This document shows, piece by piece, positions 1 through 9,498 of a DNA stretch of 64,000 nucleotides. The stretch's first letter is position 1, and each line of letters begins with the position of its first letter. The position numbers and the translations under genes are program-made. The stretch is taken from contig JABJGS010000079.1 in NCBI GenBank assembly GCA_018703155.1, forward strand, positions 21,879 to 85,878, read 5' to 3'. The stretch is from Francisellaceae bacterium. GTDB lineage: Bacteria > Pseudomonadota > Gammaproteobacteria > UBA6186 > Azoamicaceae. The notes beneath the pieces were generated by a model, which saw only the letters and a list, made by a program, of their open reading frames with translations, did not search any database and had not been told where the DNA came from.

Positions 1-9
1 CCATTATTT

Positions 10-840
10 TTATGAGCTTGCCTTATGTAAGTTTTTTAATTTCAGAATTTTTGTAGCTAGCTCTTCTACTGATAACTGACTAGAGTCAAGATAATCAACA
101 TTGTTTGTTACATACATTCTTTTAACCTTTTCTATTTCCAATTCACATCTAGCATATGAGGAATAATCACTATTTGGTCGACGTTTATTCCTGATCTGAT
201 GTAAACGTTCTGGGTCAATACTCAAACCAAACATTTTATCATGCATTCCCTTAAGTGGTTTTGGTAACCCAACATTTTCAAAATCTTCAGGAACGATCGG
301 ATAATTAGCAGCCTTAATACTATAATGTAGGGCTAAATATAAACATGTTGGGGTTTTGCCACTTCGTGAAACGCCAACTAAAATAATATCTGCATCTTTG
401 TAGTTTTCAACTTTAGTACCATCATCAGTAGTTAAGGTAAAATTTAAAGCATCTATTCTTTTATCATAGTCAGCATTATCTACACCAGAATGTGATAATC
501 CTGCAGAACAATTTGATTGTACTCCAAGCTCTAACTCTAAGGTACTCAAAAATGAACCGAGAACATCAATACTCAAGGCTATAGCTCTTTGTAACACTTG
601 TCTTATTTTGTCATCAACTACAGTAAAGAACATTATAGGTCTAGTATCTATATGTGTATTATGCTGAGCAATCGCTTCAACTACCTCATTAGCTTTATCA
701 ATATTATTAACATATCTGATAGTCTCAAGGTCAAATTTAATGCCCTTAAACTGTGTTAATAAACTTTTCCCAACAGTCTCGACACTAATTCCAGTACCAT
801 CAGAGACAAAATAGACTTTTCTTATAGTCATTTCTGACAT
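10..840 (-). CDS. ppsR: PEP synthase regulatory protein (bifunctional kinase/pyrophosphorylase)
   Basis: This 276-residue protein matches the DUF299/PpsR family. The family switches phosphoenolpyruvate synthase off and on by ADP-dependent phosphorylation and phosphate-dependent dephosphorylation of a threonine. The N-terminus (KVYFVSDGTGISVETVG) and the P-loop GVSRSGKTPT near residue 155 are the family signatures, and the length is normal. A second Met at residue 4 could be the real start. The gene overlaps the 3' end of prpD by 13 bp, so it is probably co-transcribed with the propionate genes. That would link gluconeogenic PEP synthesis to pyruvate made by the 2-methylcitrate cycle. No PEP synthase gene is in the window. 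Confidence 0.93.
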   Translation of the reverse strand: MSEMTIRKVYFVSDGTGISVETVGKSLLTQFKGIKFDLETIRYVNNIDKANEVVEAIAQHNTHIDTRPIMFFTVVDDKIRQVLQRAIALSIDVLGSFLSTLELELGVQSNCSAGLSHSGVDNADYDKRIDALNFTLTTDDGTKVENYKDADIILVGVSRSGKTPTCLYLALHYSIKAANYPIVPEDFENVGLPKPLKGMHDKMFGLSIDPERLHQIRNKRRPNSDYSSYARCELEIEKVKRMYVTNNVDYLDSSQLSVEELATKILKLKNLHKASS

Positions 841-2279
841 AAGGTAACCATTTCATTTATAGGTATGTTCATAAATTCATTTATTGGCATATCCCATAAA
901 CTATTTAACTTATCTGCTTTACGTGAATCTATTTTGAGGTTATCTAATGCGTGAGTTAGCTTATTCTTAAGTTCTGGCTTTGCTTCTGCTCTTCTTCTTT
1001 TATGTCCAAGTGGATATTCTATTTTAACCCAATCAGTTTCGCTACCATCACTAAATTCAACCTTAACTGCATTAGCTATTGACCTTTTGTCTGCTGCTAA
1101 ATAATCTGCTGAAAAACCTTTATCTTCCTCTAGATGCATTTTTTCTCTTAATACTTCAATCATAGGATTATCGTTAGCATAGCTATCTGAATATGAGTTA
1201 GAGTCTATTTTTCCAGACAACATCGCAACTGCAAGCATATATTGTAAACAATGATCTCTATCAGCATAATTAGTTAATTTATGTGGTTTATTAATTATAC
1301 GCATTGCAGCTTCTTGTGTACGGACATTAATTTTGACAATACTATCAAGCCTGTTTTTAACCTGTTTATGCAATTTCAGACCACATTCAACTGCAGTTTG
1401 ACCATGGAACTCTGCAGGAAATGATACTTTCAATAATATATTATCCATAACATAGCTTTCAAATTTTTGATTAATTTCTAACTTATTGCCATTGAATAAA
1501 ACATCATAGAAACCCCATCCCTTAGCACTTAAAGCCTGAGGATATCCAGGTTCTCCCGCAAACAATGCCATCCAGCCAAGATTAAAAGCTCGCATTACTG
1601 CATCAGCAGCAGCCCAAGATTTACGAGGTCCAGTATTGATACCATGTCTATAGGTTCTTAGACTTTGCCCATCTATCCAGGCATTTGAAACTGCCGACAG
1701 TATGTGTTCAATGCCACCACCAAGAATATTTGTTAACACTGCACTTGAAGCAACTTTAACTAGGACTACATGATCTAAACCACACCTATTAAATGCATTT
1801 TCTAATGCAAGTACTCCTTGAATTTCATAAGCTTTGGTCATGGATGTTAAAATAGTTCCCATATTCAAGCTACGTGTGTAGTTTGCAAAGACACTGGCAG
1901 CCCAAATTGGGCCTAAATTATCCGATGGATGCCCCCATTCAGCTGCAAGTCATGTATCGTTATAATCCAACCACCGAATGCATGCAGTAAAACTAAATGC
2001 TGCTCGTATAGGGTCTAATTTCATTGAAGTTCCAGGAACAATTACATTAGGCTTGACAATGGAATCTGGGATATACCCACCTAAACGTAATAAACAAGAT
2101 TCATCACTAAGAGCCATATATGCACAAGCTAAAGAATCTAGAAAACATATTCTTCCTGCTTCATAGGTGTCATCTGAAAATTTAATATCTTCAACAACAT
2201 ATTTAGTAATATTTTGAATGGGATCATCAAAATCTTCTATCTTAAATGGTGTATTTATTTTTTTTATATTCAAATCCAT
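828..2279 (-). pseudogene. prpD: 2-methylcitrate dehydratase, interrupted by an in-frame TGA
   Basis: Reading 2279 down to 828 gives 483 codons plus the final stop in one frame, the length of E. coli PrpD (483 residues). A single TGA sits at 1952-1950. Before it the protein ends RWLDYNDT; after it the same frame goes on LAAEWGHPSDNLG. The E. coli protein has NDTWLAAEWGHPSDN, so the TGA replaces a conserved Trp (TGG to TGA) in the substrate-site region. The rest is well conserved (SLRTYRHG, RKSWAAADA, SFPAEFHGQTAVE, YADRDHC). Restart at an ATG at 1868 would give only the C-terminal 346 residues. PrpD dehydrates 2-methylcitrate to 2-methylaconitate. With this codon the cycle would stop at 2-methylcitrate unless the UGA is read through or aconitase substitutes. 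A sequencing error is the other simple explanation. Confidence 0.88.
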
Positions 2280-2293
2280 ATCTACATTTAACC

Positions 2294-3415
2294 TTATCTT
2301 GTATTAATATTCACATACTTTTTAAGACCAGGACCAATGTAGTTAGCAGAAGGCCTGATAAGCTTATTATTACTTCTCTGCTCTATAATATGTGCTGCCC
2401 AACCAGTTATTCTAGCGAATACGAATAATGGTGTGAAATATAATGTTGGAATATTCAATTTTTTGTAAACTAAAGCACTATAGAAATCTAAATTAGGAAA
2501 TATTTTTTTCTCATCCCACATAGTTGTTTCGATTGCTTCTGCAACATTAAATAAATTATGATCTTCATTCGTTGAGCACAAATTTTTAGAAATTTCTTTG
2601 ATAACTTTAGAGCGTGGGTCTGACTCAGTATATACTCTATGCCCAAACCCCATTATTAGGTCTTTATTTATTAATTTCTTTTTAATGCCTGCCATCGCTG
2701 ATACAGGTGTAGTAAACTCTTCAATTAGTTTCATAGCAGCTTCATTAGCGCCACCATGTAAAGTACCTCGAAGTGTTGCAATAGCTGCAGTTACAGGTCC
2801 GTAAAATTCATTACCGGTCGCAATGCATACTCTTGCAGCAAATGTTGAGGCATTAAATTCATGCTCTGCATATAGAATTAATGATACATCTAATGCTATA
2901 GCCTCTTTTGATTCACTTTGAAAATCAGTGTTATTCAAAGAGTTTAATAATTTAGAAGCTAGGTTATTTCCTGAAACATTAGTCAAATCAACTTCTATGC
3001 CACGATGGATGTGATGCCAAAAAACTAATGCTGCACATAATTTAGGTATTAGAGCACTAGCAATATTTTTTGTATTTTCACTATCTTCTGGTGTTATGCA
3101 ACCAATAGCCGAACATGCCGTACGCATGACATCCATCGGGTGAGATTCTTTAGGTAAATTTTTTAATATTATTTTTAAAGAGTCGCTGATATTAAAATCA
3201 CTTAAAAGCATTGAAGTATATTGTTCAAGCTCCTGTTTATTTGGTAAAGCACCAACAATAAGCAAGTATGCAACTTCTTCGAATGTAGACTGTTGAGCTA
3301 ATTCATAGATATCAAATCCTCTATATGTTAACCCAGTCCCTTCCTTACCAACTGTACATATTGCGGTATCACCTGCTGTTACCCCTGCAAGCCCACCTGA
3401 TTTTGTTGTACCCAT
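2294..3415 (-). CDS. prpC: 2-methylcitrate synthase
   Basis: This 373-residue citrate-synthase-fold enzyme condenses propionyl-CoA with oxaloacetate. The N-terminus (GLAGVTAGDTAICTVGKEG, then LTYRGFDIYELA) is typical of PrpC rather than GltA. The catalytic regions LHGGANEAAM and MGFGHRVY and the CoA-site DPRSKVIK are all present. An AAAGGA ribosome site precedes the ATG. It lies 9 bp after prpB and 14 bp before prpD, so the three form an operon. The protein itself appears intact even though prpD downstream is interrupted. Confidence 0.93.
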   Translation of the reverse strand: MGTTKSGGLAGVTAGDTAICTVGKEGTGLTYRGFDIYELAQQSTFEEVAYLLIVGALPNKQELEQYTSMLLSDFNISDSLKIILKNLPKESHPMDVMRTACSAIGCITPEDSENTKNIASALIPKLCAALVFWHHIHRGIEVDLTNVSGNNLASKLLNSLNNTDFQSESKEAIALDVSLILYAEHEFNASTFAARVCIATGNEFYGPVTAAIATLRGTLHGGANEAAMKLIEEFTTPVSAMAGIKKKLINKDLIMGFGHRVYTESDPRSKVIKEISKNLCSTNEDHNLFNVAEAIETTMWDEKKIFPNLDFYSALVYKKLNIPTLYFTPLFVFARITGWAAHIIEQRSNNKLIRPSANYIGPGLKKYVNINTR

Positions 3416-3424
3416 ATTAATCCT

Positions 3425-4291
3425 TTAATTATTAATTCTACTCTCAAAGCTTTCGTAATCCAGGTTATCATATAATTCCTGTCTCGATTGCATCATACTT
3501 AAAATATCTTTTTGACTTCCATGAGTATTAATATGTTCATATACTGTTTGAGCTGCTTTACTCATAGCACGGAATGCTGATAAAGGGAAAAGCATAAGTC
3601 CAATACCAACCTCTTTAAGTTCTTGTTCTGTAAATAGAGGTGTTTTTCCAAATTCTGTTATATTAGCTAAAACTGGTACGTTAGGTAGAGCATCAATACA
3701 TTGCTTATATTCGTCAAGCTTGGTAACTGCCTCAAAAAATATCATGTCAGCTCCAGCATCTACATATTCCTTTGCTCTTTGAATGGATGCATCAATACCT
3801 TCAACAGCAAGAGCATCAGTTCTTGCCATAATTATAAAATCTGGATCTAGCTCATTACGTTTTTCAGATGCACATCGTATTTTTTCAGTCATTTCACTAT
3901 TTGATATTAACGATTTATTATCTCTATGACCGCAACGTTTTGGCCATTGTTGATCTTCAAAATGTACAGCTGCAGCACCATTGTTTATCAAAATTTTCAC
4001 TGTATGCTCAACATTTAACGGCCCACCCCAACCAGTATCACCATCAACAAGTAGTGGTAGTTCACAAGAATTTGTGATTTTAGATACTTCATTAGCAACA
4101 TCAGTTAATGATGTTAAACCAAGATCCGGCAAGCCAAAATTAGCATTAGCCACACCTGCACCTGATAGATATATAGCTTCTATCCCTGCATTTTTGGCTA
4201 AAATTCCAGTATAAGAATTTATAACGCCAACAACTTTCAATGGTTGCCTTCTTTCAACTAGCTGCCTAAATACTTTTCCCTTACTCTGCAT
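3425..4291 (-). CDS. prpB: Methylisocitrate lyase
   Basis: The enzyme cleaves 2-methylisocitrate to pyruvate and succinate, the last step of the 2-methylcitrate cycle. The isocitrate-lyase-family motif is KRCGH within WPKRCGHRDNK; GDTGWGGPLNV and IMARTDALAVEG are also diagnostic. The ORF is open further upstream to 4342, but the Met at 4291 has AAGGAG six bases before it and starts the usual MQSKGKVFRQLV sequence, so I place the start there (288 residues; E. coli 296). It heads prpB-prpC-prpD. Its promoter must lie in the roughly 100 bp shared with the divergent O-methyltransferase gene. No prpR regulator is adjacent. Confidence 0.93.
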   Translation of the reverse strand: MQSKGKVFRQLVERRQPLKVVGVINSYTGILAKNAGIEAIYLSGAGVANANFGLPDLGLTSLTDVANEVSKITNSCELPLLVDGDTGWGGPLNVEHTVKILINNGAAAVHFEDQQWPKRCGHRDNKSLISNSEMTEKIRCASEKRNELDPDFIIMARTDALAVEGIDASIQRAKEYVDAGADMIFFEAVTKLDEYKQCIDALPNVPVLANITEFGKTPLFTEQELKEVGIGLMLFPLSAFRAMSKAAQTVYEHINTHGSQKDILSMMQSRQELYDNLDYESFESRINN

Positions 4292-4389
4292 CTTGATCTC
4301 CTTTTTAACGTTATGGTATGTTGCCACACTATAACTAGTCAAGAAATTAGACTGTGAACGATTAAAGCAGAAACATATGGGATCCTATC

Positions 4390-5019
4390 ATGACCAAGAC
4401 AAGCCTTGATACTTACTCAGAAAATCATTCTAAACCTGAAGATACTGAGTTAAGGTATATTGTTGAAGAAACTAAAACATATACTAAATTACCTCAAATG
4501 TGCTCTGAGCATATTCAAGGAAAATTAATTATGATGCTAGTGCAACTAGTAAATCCCAAGAAAATTTTAGAGATTGGAACTTTTACTGGATATGGCACTT
4601 TAGCCTTAGCAAAGGCATCAGGAAATAATACTGTAATTCATACCTGTGACGTTAATAAGAATACCGCTAAAATAGCCAAGAAACATTTTAATAATAGTGC
4701 TCATGGACATAAAATTATCCAACATATAGGCCCTGCACTTACTAGTATCAAAAATATAAATGAAATTTTTGAATTTATATTCATAGATGCAGATAAACTT
4801 AACTATCCTAACTATTTCAAAGAGCTTCTTCCCAAATTAAGTATCGGTGGTATTATGGTCCTGGATAATATGCTATGGCGCGGTGATGTTTTAACCCCAG
4901 AGAAACCAAGTGCAAAAGGAGTTCATAAAACTAATCAGCTTTTGAGAGATGAGCCCAGTGTAGATAATGTTCTTGTCAATTTCAGAGATGGTGTCCAAAT
5001 TGTTAGAAAGATTTTTTGA
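4390..5019 (+). CDS. SAM-dependent O-methyltransferase (COMT-like)
   Basis: This 209-residue class I methyltransferase belongs to the Methyltransf_3 family, whose bacterial members include tRNA 5-hydroxyuridine methyltransferases (TrmR type) and catechol-type enzymes. The SAM-binding motif is LEIGTFTGYGTLALAKA near residues 60-76. A metal-site acidic motif FIFIDADKLNY and the downstream VLDNMLWRGDV are typical of the cation-dependent group. The substrate cannot be told from sequence. It is transcribed away from prpB with a short intergenic region, and ends in TGA, one of several clear TGA stops in the window. Confidence 0.85.
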   Translation: MTKTSLDTYSENHSKPEDTELRYIVEETKTYTKLPQMCSEHIQGKLIMMLVQLVNPKKILEIGTFTGYGTLALAKASGNNTVIHTCDVNKNTAKIAKKHFNNSAHGHKIIQHIGPALTSIKNINEIFEFIFIDADKLNYPNYFKELLPKLSIGGIMVLDNMLWRGDVLTPEKPSAKGVHKTNQLLRDEPSVDNVLVNFRDGVQIVRKIF

Positions 5020-5184
5020 TTCTGTCGCAAACTTTAAAATAACCTGATTTTTTTTATCGAGCGTGCCGAAAAACCTCTTGTCGTTAGGCATAAGGGTTCA
5101 CGTTTAGGTTATAAAATTGCTATTGTTGCCATTTATTTTTTCATAAACAAGAAATAGTGAAGAAAGAAAAAAAGGAAAATCAGA

Positions 5185-8100
5185 ATGAAGGATATTGCTG
5201 AAACAACTCTATTAAAATATTGGCGAGCAACTATTTGTGATGGTGAAAAACTTGAAGTTAACATTCCTGAAAAACATTATAAAACAATTAGTTATCAAGA
5301 GTTCTTTGATGGAAAACTAGAGGGAAGCACAACTGAATATTTATTTAGTATCTTTGGCAAAAAGAATAAACATGGTAACAGCAACAATAAAACTTTAAAT
5401 TTAATAATGTCACCATGCTGGGGTAAATTTTTCCGTAAAGTTGAGCATTATAACTTAAGCAATTCATCTAAAAAGAAAAGTGTAGCATTTATTTGGTTTG
5501 ATGTATTGATAAATAAGTTAGGAGTCATTGTTGAATGTAAACAAGTATCTCCTCCTTGGATCCCTAGGAATTTATTGGAGCCAAACGAATCAGAATCACC
5601 AACAATAGGAAATATTGATATTTTGGATGATTTTTTGCGTACAAATATATTACATAGACAACTAGAAGAAATTGATAATCTTGATGAAAGTATAGAAAAA
5701 CTAGAGTGGGAAAAAGTTATAAAATATGGTTCACAAATGCTTTCAGAAACAATCGGTATTAAATACAATAATCATAATGTATTTGAAGAAGTTTTTTCTA
5801 AATTAGAAGCATTTTCAGACTATATCCCTCAGACTAAAGTTTTAGTGCTAGATGGTCAGCAGACAGCTAGTTATTCAATTAATGTTATACAACTATTTAA
5901 TTATTTAATAAGAAAAGCAAACAGTAAATATAATAAATTGTTAGTGAATTACTCAAATTTAGAACAAGCAAGTGAGAAAAAAACCATACATGAAGAAGAA
6001 TATTTTAATGCTAGCAAGGTTCACCTAGGGCAGATGGGGAAAGATTTTCCTTTAGCAAAAGCTCAAAGGAAAGCTGTTATGCAGTTTTTCAAGAGTAAAC
6101 CAGGAGACATTTTTTGCGTAAATGGTCCGCCAGGGACAGGTAAAACAACAATGCTGCAAAGTATTATGGTATCTAAATGGATAGAGTCTGCTATTTATAA
6201 AAAAAATCCACCTATCATAGTGGCTGCTTCTCAAACAAACCAAGCCGTTACAAATATACTTGAATCTTTTTCAAAGCATGCAGGAAGTTCAATTCTAGAG
6301 CAGCGTTGGATATCTGGTTTTAAGGGCTATGGTATATATCTTTGTAGTAAATCTAAAATTGAAGAAGCAGAAGGGTTATATGAGTATCTTTATAAAGATG
6401 GGAGAACTTTAAATGGTTCGATTGTTGCTAGAGAAAGTTTTTTAAATTTAAAAAGTATAAAAAATAGATATTTGGATTTCGCAGAAGAATATTTTAATGA
6501 GCGTATAGATATCATTCAAGTTCAAAATAGATTTCATGACAAGCTATTGCAAACACATAGAAAGATGTTAAAGCTACTGGATTGCAGCGAAACAATGAGG
6601 TTATCAGCAAAAAAATTATTAAATATATTTAGCAGTTACGAAAGTGCCTTAATTAACATACATGATCTGAAATCAAAAATAGATAATATGGGAAAGTTAA
6701 TAACCAATAATATTGAACTTCAGCGCAAATGGGAAAAATATAAATCAAGTAAGCTTTTTTTTATTAATACCTTTAAATTTCTAGGTTTCAGGGAAAAACT
6801 GAAATCTCTTATAAGTGTCTTCATACTAGAAAATAATATTTCATTACAAAATGCGAACAGCCTGAATGATCTTAATTTTTATTTTATAAATCAAATTAAT
6901 GACAACAGAGTTTTTTTGAAAAAATATAGAGTTAAATTAGAGAATGCTGTTGATTTGACATGCAAATATGAAATAAGCAAGGAAAAATTATGTCTTATAT
7001 GTAAAGAAGTAAACTTGAAGTGCCCATCCATTAAGGATATCTATGACATAAACATTGACGAAGCTTCAAACCCAATAGTTTTTTTAGATACAACTCTTAG
7101 ATATGATATGTTCTTGTTAGCTATGCATTATTGGGAGGCGAGCTGGTTGATTGAGTCAGGCAATAGAGAAAAGTCTAAAATAATATCAGGCAGAAAATCA
7201 ACTTTAGAAATTTTGCATAGATATGCAAAGCTTGGTGTATGTTTTATAACCACATTACAATCTGGTCCAAATTTTTTTAAATATTCATCAGAATTAAATG
7301 ATATGGAATCTGATTATCTTACTCAGGAAATAGATTTATTAGTTATTGACGAAGCAGGACAAATACCTCCAGCATTAGGTGCACCTATGATGTCACTAGC
7401 AAAACAAGCAATTGTTGTTGGAGACGTAAGACAACTAGCCCCTGTAAATAAATTACCATGCTCAATAGATATTGCTAATCTTAAAAAACATGGAATCCTA
7501 GAGTGTGCAAGTATAGAAAAGCTCGAAAAATATGGCGTTATCAGTTCAAAGTGGTATTGCAATATATCAAGTAGCTTAATGAAAATAGCACAAAGGAGAT
7601 CAATTTTTAACTCTGAATCTATAGATGTATGTGATAAAGAAAATATCACTTGGAAAGGGATGTTCTTAGATGAGCACCGCCGGTGTGCAACAGAAATCAT
7701 TTCATATTGTAATGACTTATGTTATGAAGGAAAACTCATTCCCAAAACTCCAGCGAAGGGAAAGTTACTTTTTCCGCACATGGGATATTCTCATGTTGAT
7801 GGAAATTGCAGGAGGAATCTACAAAACAGCTTAGAAAATAATATTGAAGCTCAGTCAGTAGTTAATTGGATCGTACATCACCATGACTCTTTATGCGTTC
7901 ATTACAAAAGAGAAATTGGCCAAATCGTTGGTATAGTCACACCATTTAGAGGACAAAAAAACATACTTAGGCAATTGCTTAAAAGTAACAATATTAAACT
8001 CAATAAGTTTGGTACTATACATAGTTTACAGGGTGCAGAATTTCCTATTGTAATTTTTTCTCCAACCTACACAAAGAATTTCACTTCTAGTCCGGTGATT

Positions 8101-8844
8101 TTTGATTTAGATGATACAATGCTTAACGTTGCAGTATCTAGGGCCCAAGATAATTTTATAGTTTTTGGGGATATGGGTATTTTCAATCCAAACAATGATA
8201 GTTTACCATCAGGATTATTGGCACAATATTTATTTGCAAATCCAAATAATGAAATTAATAACTACCCTAAACCTTTTAAAAACTATATCTCAAAAGAAGA
8301 CGAAATTCGGAAAATTGACACTTTAGATAAACATAGAGAGGTTTTAAAGCAATCAATTGTATACGCACAAAAAAAAGTGATTATAGTTTCACCATATATT
8401 AGAAAATCAGCAATTATAGCAGATGATTTAATCAGTTTAATAAAAAATCATTCTCTTAATAAAGAAATTATTATTTACTATGATATTGATGGCAATTTAA
8501 ATGATAAAGCATATATGGAGTTTATTATAGTTTCAAGAAAACTACATAAGTCTGGAGCTTCATTAAAGCCAATAGAAAACCTTCATTCTAAATTAATAAT
8601 TATTGACAACTTAAGATTGGTTGAAGGATCTTTTAATTGGTTGTCTTCACATAGAGTGAAAGATAAATATATTAGGTATGAAACCTCCATTATATATAGA
8701 GGTGAAAGAGTTGCGCAAATTTCTAATGATTTAGAGTGTACTCTTAATAAGCATCATCAAAAATCATTAAGTAGTAGTTTGTTGAATTATGAAATAAAAT
8801 CTTTTATAAATAAAAAAAATGAAATTCATGAAAATCAAATGTAG
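5185..8844 (+). CDS. SF1 helicase fused to a PLD-family nuclease (Mokosh type II, MkoC-like)
   Basis: The protein is 1219 residues. Helicase motifs: Walker A GPPGTGKT at 314-321, Walker B with DEAGQ at 722-726, GD-x-RQL at 746-751, and motif VI VAVSRAQ near 982-988, the pattern of UPF1/DNA2-like SF1 helicases (COG1112). A long, Lys/Ile-rich insert separates Walker A and B. The C-terminal ~140 residues form a PLD domain: a strand VIIVSPYIRKSA, then a canonical HKD motif with H1134, K1136, D1141 followed by GSFN at 1148-1151. Only one HKD is present, so two copies would have to pair. Helicase plus PLD in one chain is the architecture described for Mokosh type II anti-phage defence; that assignment is from recalled architecture. 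AAGGA precedes the ATG. It stands alone, beside a zone of mobile-element debris, consistent with acquisition by transfer. Confidence 0.85.
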   Translation: MKDIAETTLLKYWRATICDGEKLEVNIPEKHYKTISYQEFFDGKLEGSTTEYLFSIFGKKNKHGNSNNKTLNLIMSPCWGKFFRKVEHYNLSNSSKKKSVAFIWFDVLINKLGVIVECKQVSPPWIPRNLLEPNESESPTIGNIDILDDFLRTNILHRQLEEIDNLDESIEKLEWEKVIKYGSQMLSETIGIKYNNHNVFEEVFSKLEAFSDYIPQTKVLVLDGQQTASYSINVIQLFNYLIRKANSKYNKLLVNYSNLEQASEKKTIHEEEYFNASKVHLGQMGKDFPLAKAQRKAVMQFFKSKPGDIFCVNGPPGTGKTTMLQSIMVSKWIESAIYKKNPPIIVAASQTNQAVTNILESFSKHAGSSILEQRWISGFKGYGIYLCSKSKIEEAEGLYEYLYKDGRTLNGSIVARESFLNLKSIKNRYLDFAEEYFNERIDIIQVQNRFHDKLLQTHRKMLKLLDCSETMRLSAKKLLNIFSSYESALINIHDLKSKIDNMGKLITNNIELQRKWEKYKSSKLFFINTFKFLGFREKLKSLISVFILENNISLQNANSLNDLNFYFINQINDNRVFLKKYRVKLENAVDLTCKYEISKEKLCLICKEVNLKCPSIKDIYDINIDEASNPIVFLDTTLRYDMFLLAMHYWEASWLIESGNREKSKIISGRKSTLEILHRYAKLGVCFITTLQSGPNFFKYSSELNDMESDYLTQEIDLLVIDEAGQIPPALGAPMMSLAKQAIVVGDVRQLAPVNKLPCSIDIANLKKHGILECASIEKLEKYGVISSKWYCNISSSLMKIAQRRSIFNSESIDVCDKENITWKGMFLDEHRRCATEIISYCNDLCYEGKLIPKTPAKGKLLFPHMGYSHVDGNCRRNLQNSLENNIEAQSVVNWIVHHHDSLCVHYKREIGQIVGIVTPFRGQKNILRQLLKSNNIKLNKFGTIHSLQGAEFPIVIFSPTYTKNFTSSPVIFDLDDTMLNVAVSRAQDNFIVFGDMGIFNPNNDSLPSGLLAQYLFANPNNEINNYPKPFKNYISKEDEIRKIDTLDKHREVLKQSIVYAQKKVIIVSPYIRKSAIIADDLISLIKNHSLNKEIIIYYDIDGNLNDKAYMEFIIVSRKLHKSGASLKPIENLHSKLIIIDNLRLVEGSFNWLSSHRVKDKYIRYETSIIYRGERVAQISNDLECTLNKHHQKSLSSSLLNYEIKSFINKKNEIHENQM

Positions 8845-8991
8845 TGCTTAAACATACTGTCTATATGATAAATTCTATATAGTCTGTGTTTACAGGGTGA
8901 GCTTCTGTCTCCTTCCAGTAGGCATGTATAGATAACCATAGCCCATAAAGTGTCACGTTCACTCCAAGTTTCAATTAATATTGGAGTTATT

Positions 8992-9258
8992 ATGAGCCAA
9001 CCTTTAACACTATATTCATTAAGTATCGAGCTTGATGAGTGACGTAAGAATCGAACTAAACAAGGTCGCTTACCTGATAATATTTGGGCTAAGACTTTAA
9101 AGTTGTTAGAAAACCATTCTATGGCTGAGGTTAGTCGTGAGTTACGTATTAGTCATGAACAAATCCGCAATAAGTTAAATCACCAAGATGTACAGAGTGT
9201 TGTGTCTTCAACTCCTTTTGTTGAGATGAAATCTCCATCCATTGTGAGTTTCCAATAA
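8992..9258 (+). pseudogene. Broken small HTH protein, transposition-accessory type
   Basis: The ATG at 8992 follows a good ribosome site (TTGGAG) and the frame runs 88 codons to TAA at 9256, but codon 17 is TGA (9040-9042). Joined through that codon the protein has a basic start (RKNRTKQGRLPDNIW) and a helix-turn-helix-like part (MAEVSRELRISHEQIRNKL). This resembles the small DNA-binding ORFs found beside IS-type transposase genes, where a W-x-x-x-R segment is usual at the TGA position; that parallel is from memory and weak. No transposase follows. I read it as the remnant of an insertion element. Confidence 0.45.
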
Positions 9259-9332
9259 TTGTGTATAGATAAATTTTCTATTCATGGTGACTGTAGGGAT
9301 ACGGATTTGTTAGGTTAGTCCTTCCAGTAAGC

Positions 9333-9352
9333 AATCATAGCAGCTGGAAGGA
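9333..9352. repeat. Short hairpin repeat, compact copy
   Basis: GTCCTTCCAG is followed after about 16 bases by CTGGAAGGAC, a perfect 10-bp inverted repeat that spans roughly 9333-9369. The left arm shares the CCTTCCAGTAAG core found in the other intergenic copies of this repeat family. Confidence 0.5.
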
Positions 9353-9429
9353 CACGAAAGATTTCAAGGTTAAAATTAACTCAAACAAAATATGATAAAC
9401 ATAGTTTTTCAGGCAAAATGCTTCCGTAC

Positions 9430-9484
9430 CACTCCAGTAAGAATGTATTAAGGTATTTTTTCTATACACATCGACGGGAAGGAC
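9430..9484. repeat. Short hairpin repeat, long copy downstream of the MFS gene
   Basis: The left half reads CTCCAGTAAGAATGTAT and the right half TATACACATCGACGGGAAGG; read in reverse complement the right half becomes CCTTCCCGTCGATGTGTATA, a diverged copy of the left. The layout matches the element at 10921-10981, so the MFS gene at 9499-10716 is bracketed by two related hairpin repeats. Confidence 0.5.
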
Positions 9485-9498
9485 ACTAAGTATCGCTA

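Larger units (their letters stand above)
8845..9498. other. Gene-poor scrap zone downstream of the helicase-nuclease
   Basis: This 650-bp stretch contains no intact gene. It holds the broken HTH ORF at 8992-9258 and several copies of a short repeat whose core is CTTCCAGTAAG followed by TGTATAGA (near 8911, 9250, 9335 and 9432). Two copies are paired with inverted halves to make hairpins. The mixture of decayed ORF and repeats marks an insertion hot spot bordering the putative defence gene. Confidence 0.6.

Noticed and set aside
4891..5091. Minus-strand 66-codon frame over the end of the methyltransferase gene
   Set aside because: Overlaps a well-supported gene and has no recognisable features.
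1950..9042. Reassignment of UGA to tryptophan
   Set aside because: RF2 is present with a UGA-dependent frameshift, and the methyltransferase, nhaD, metN-like and triple-repeat genes end cleanly in TGA.
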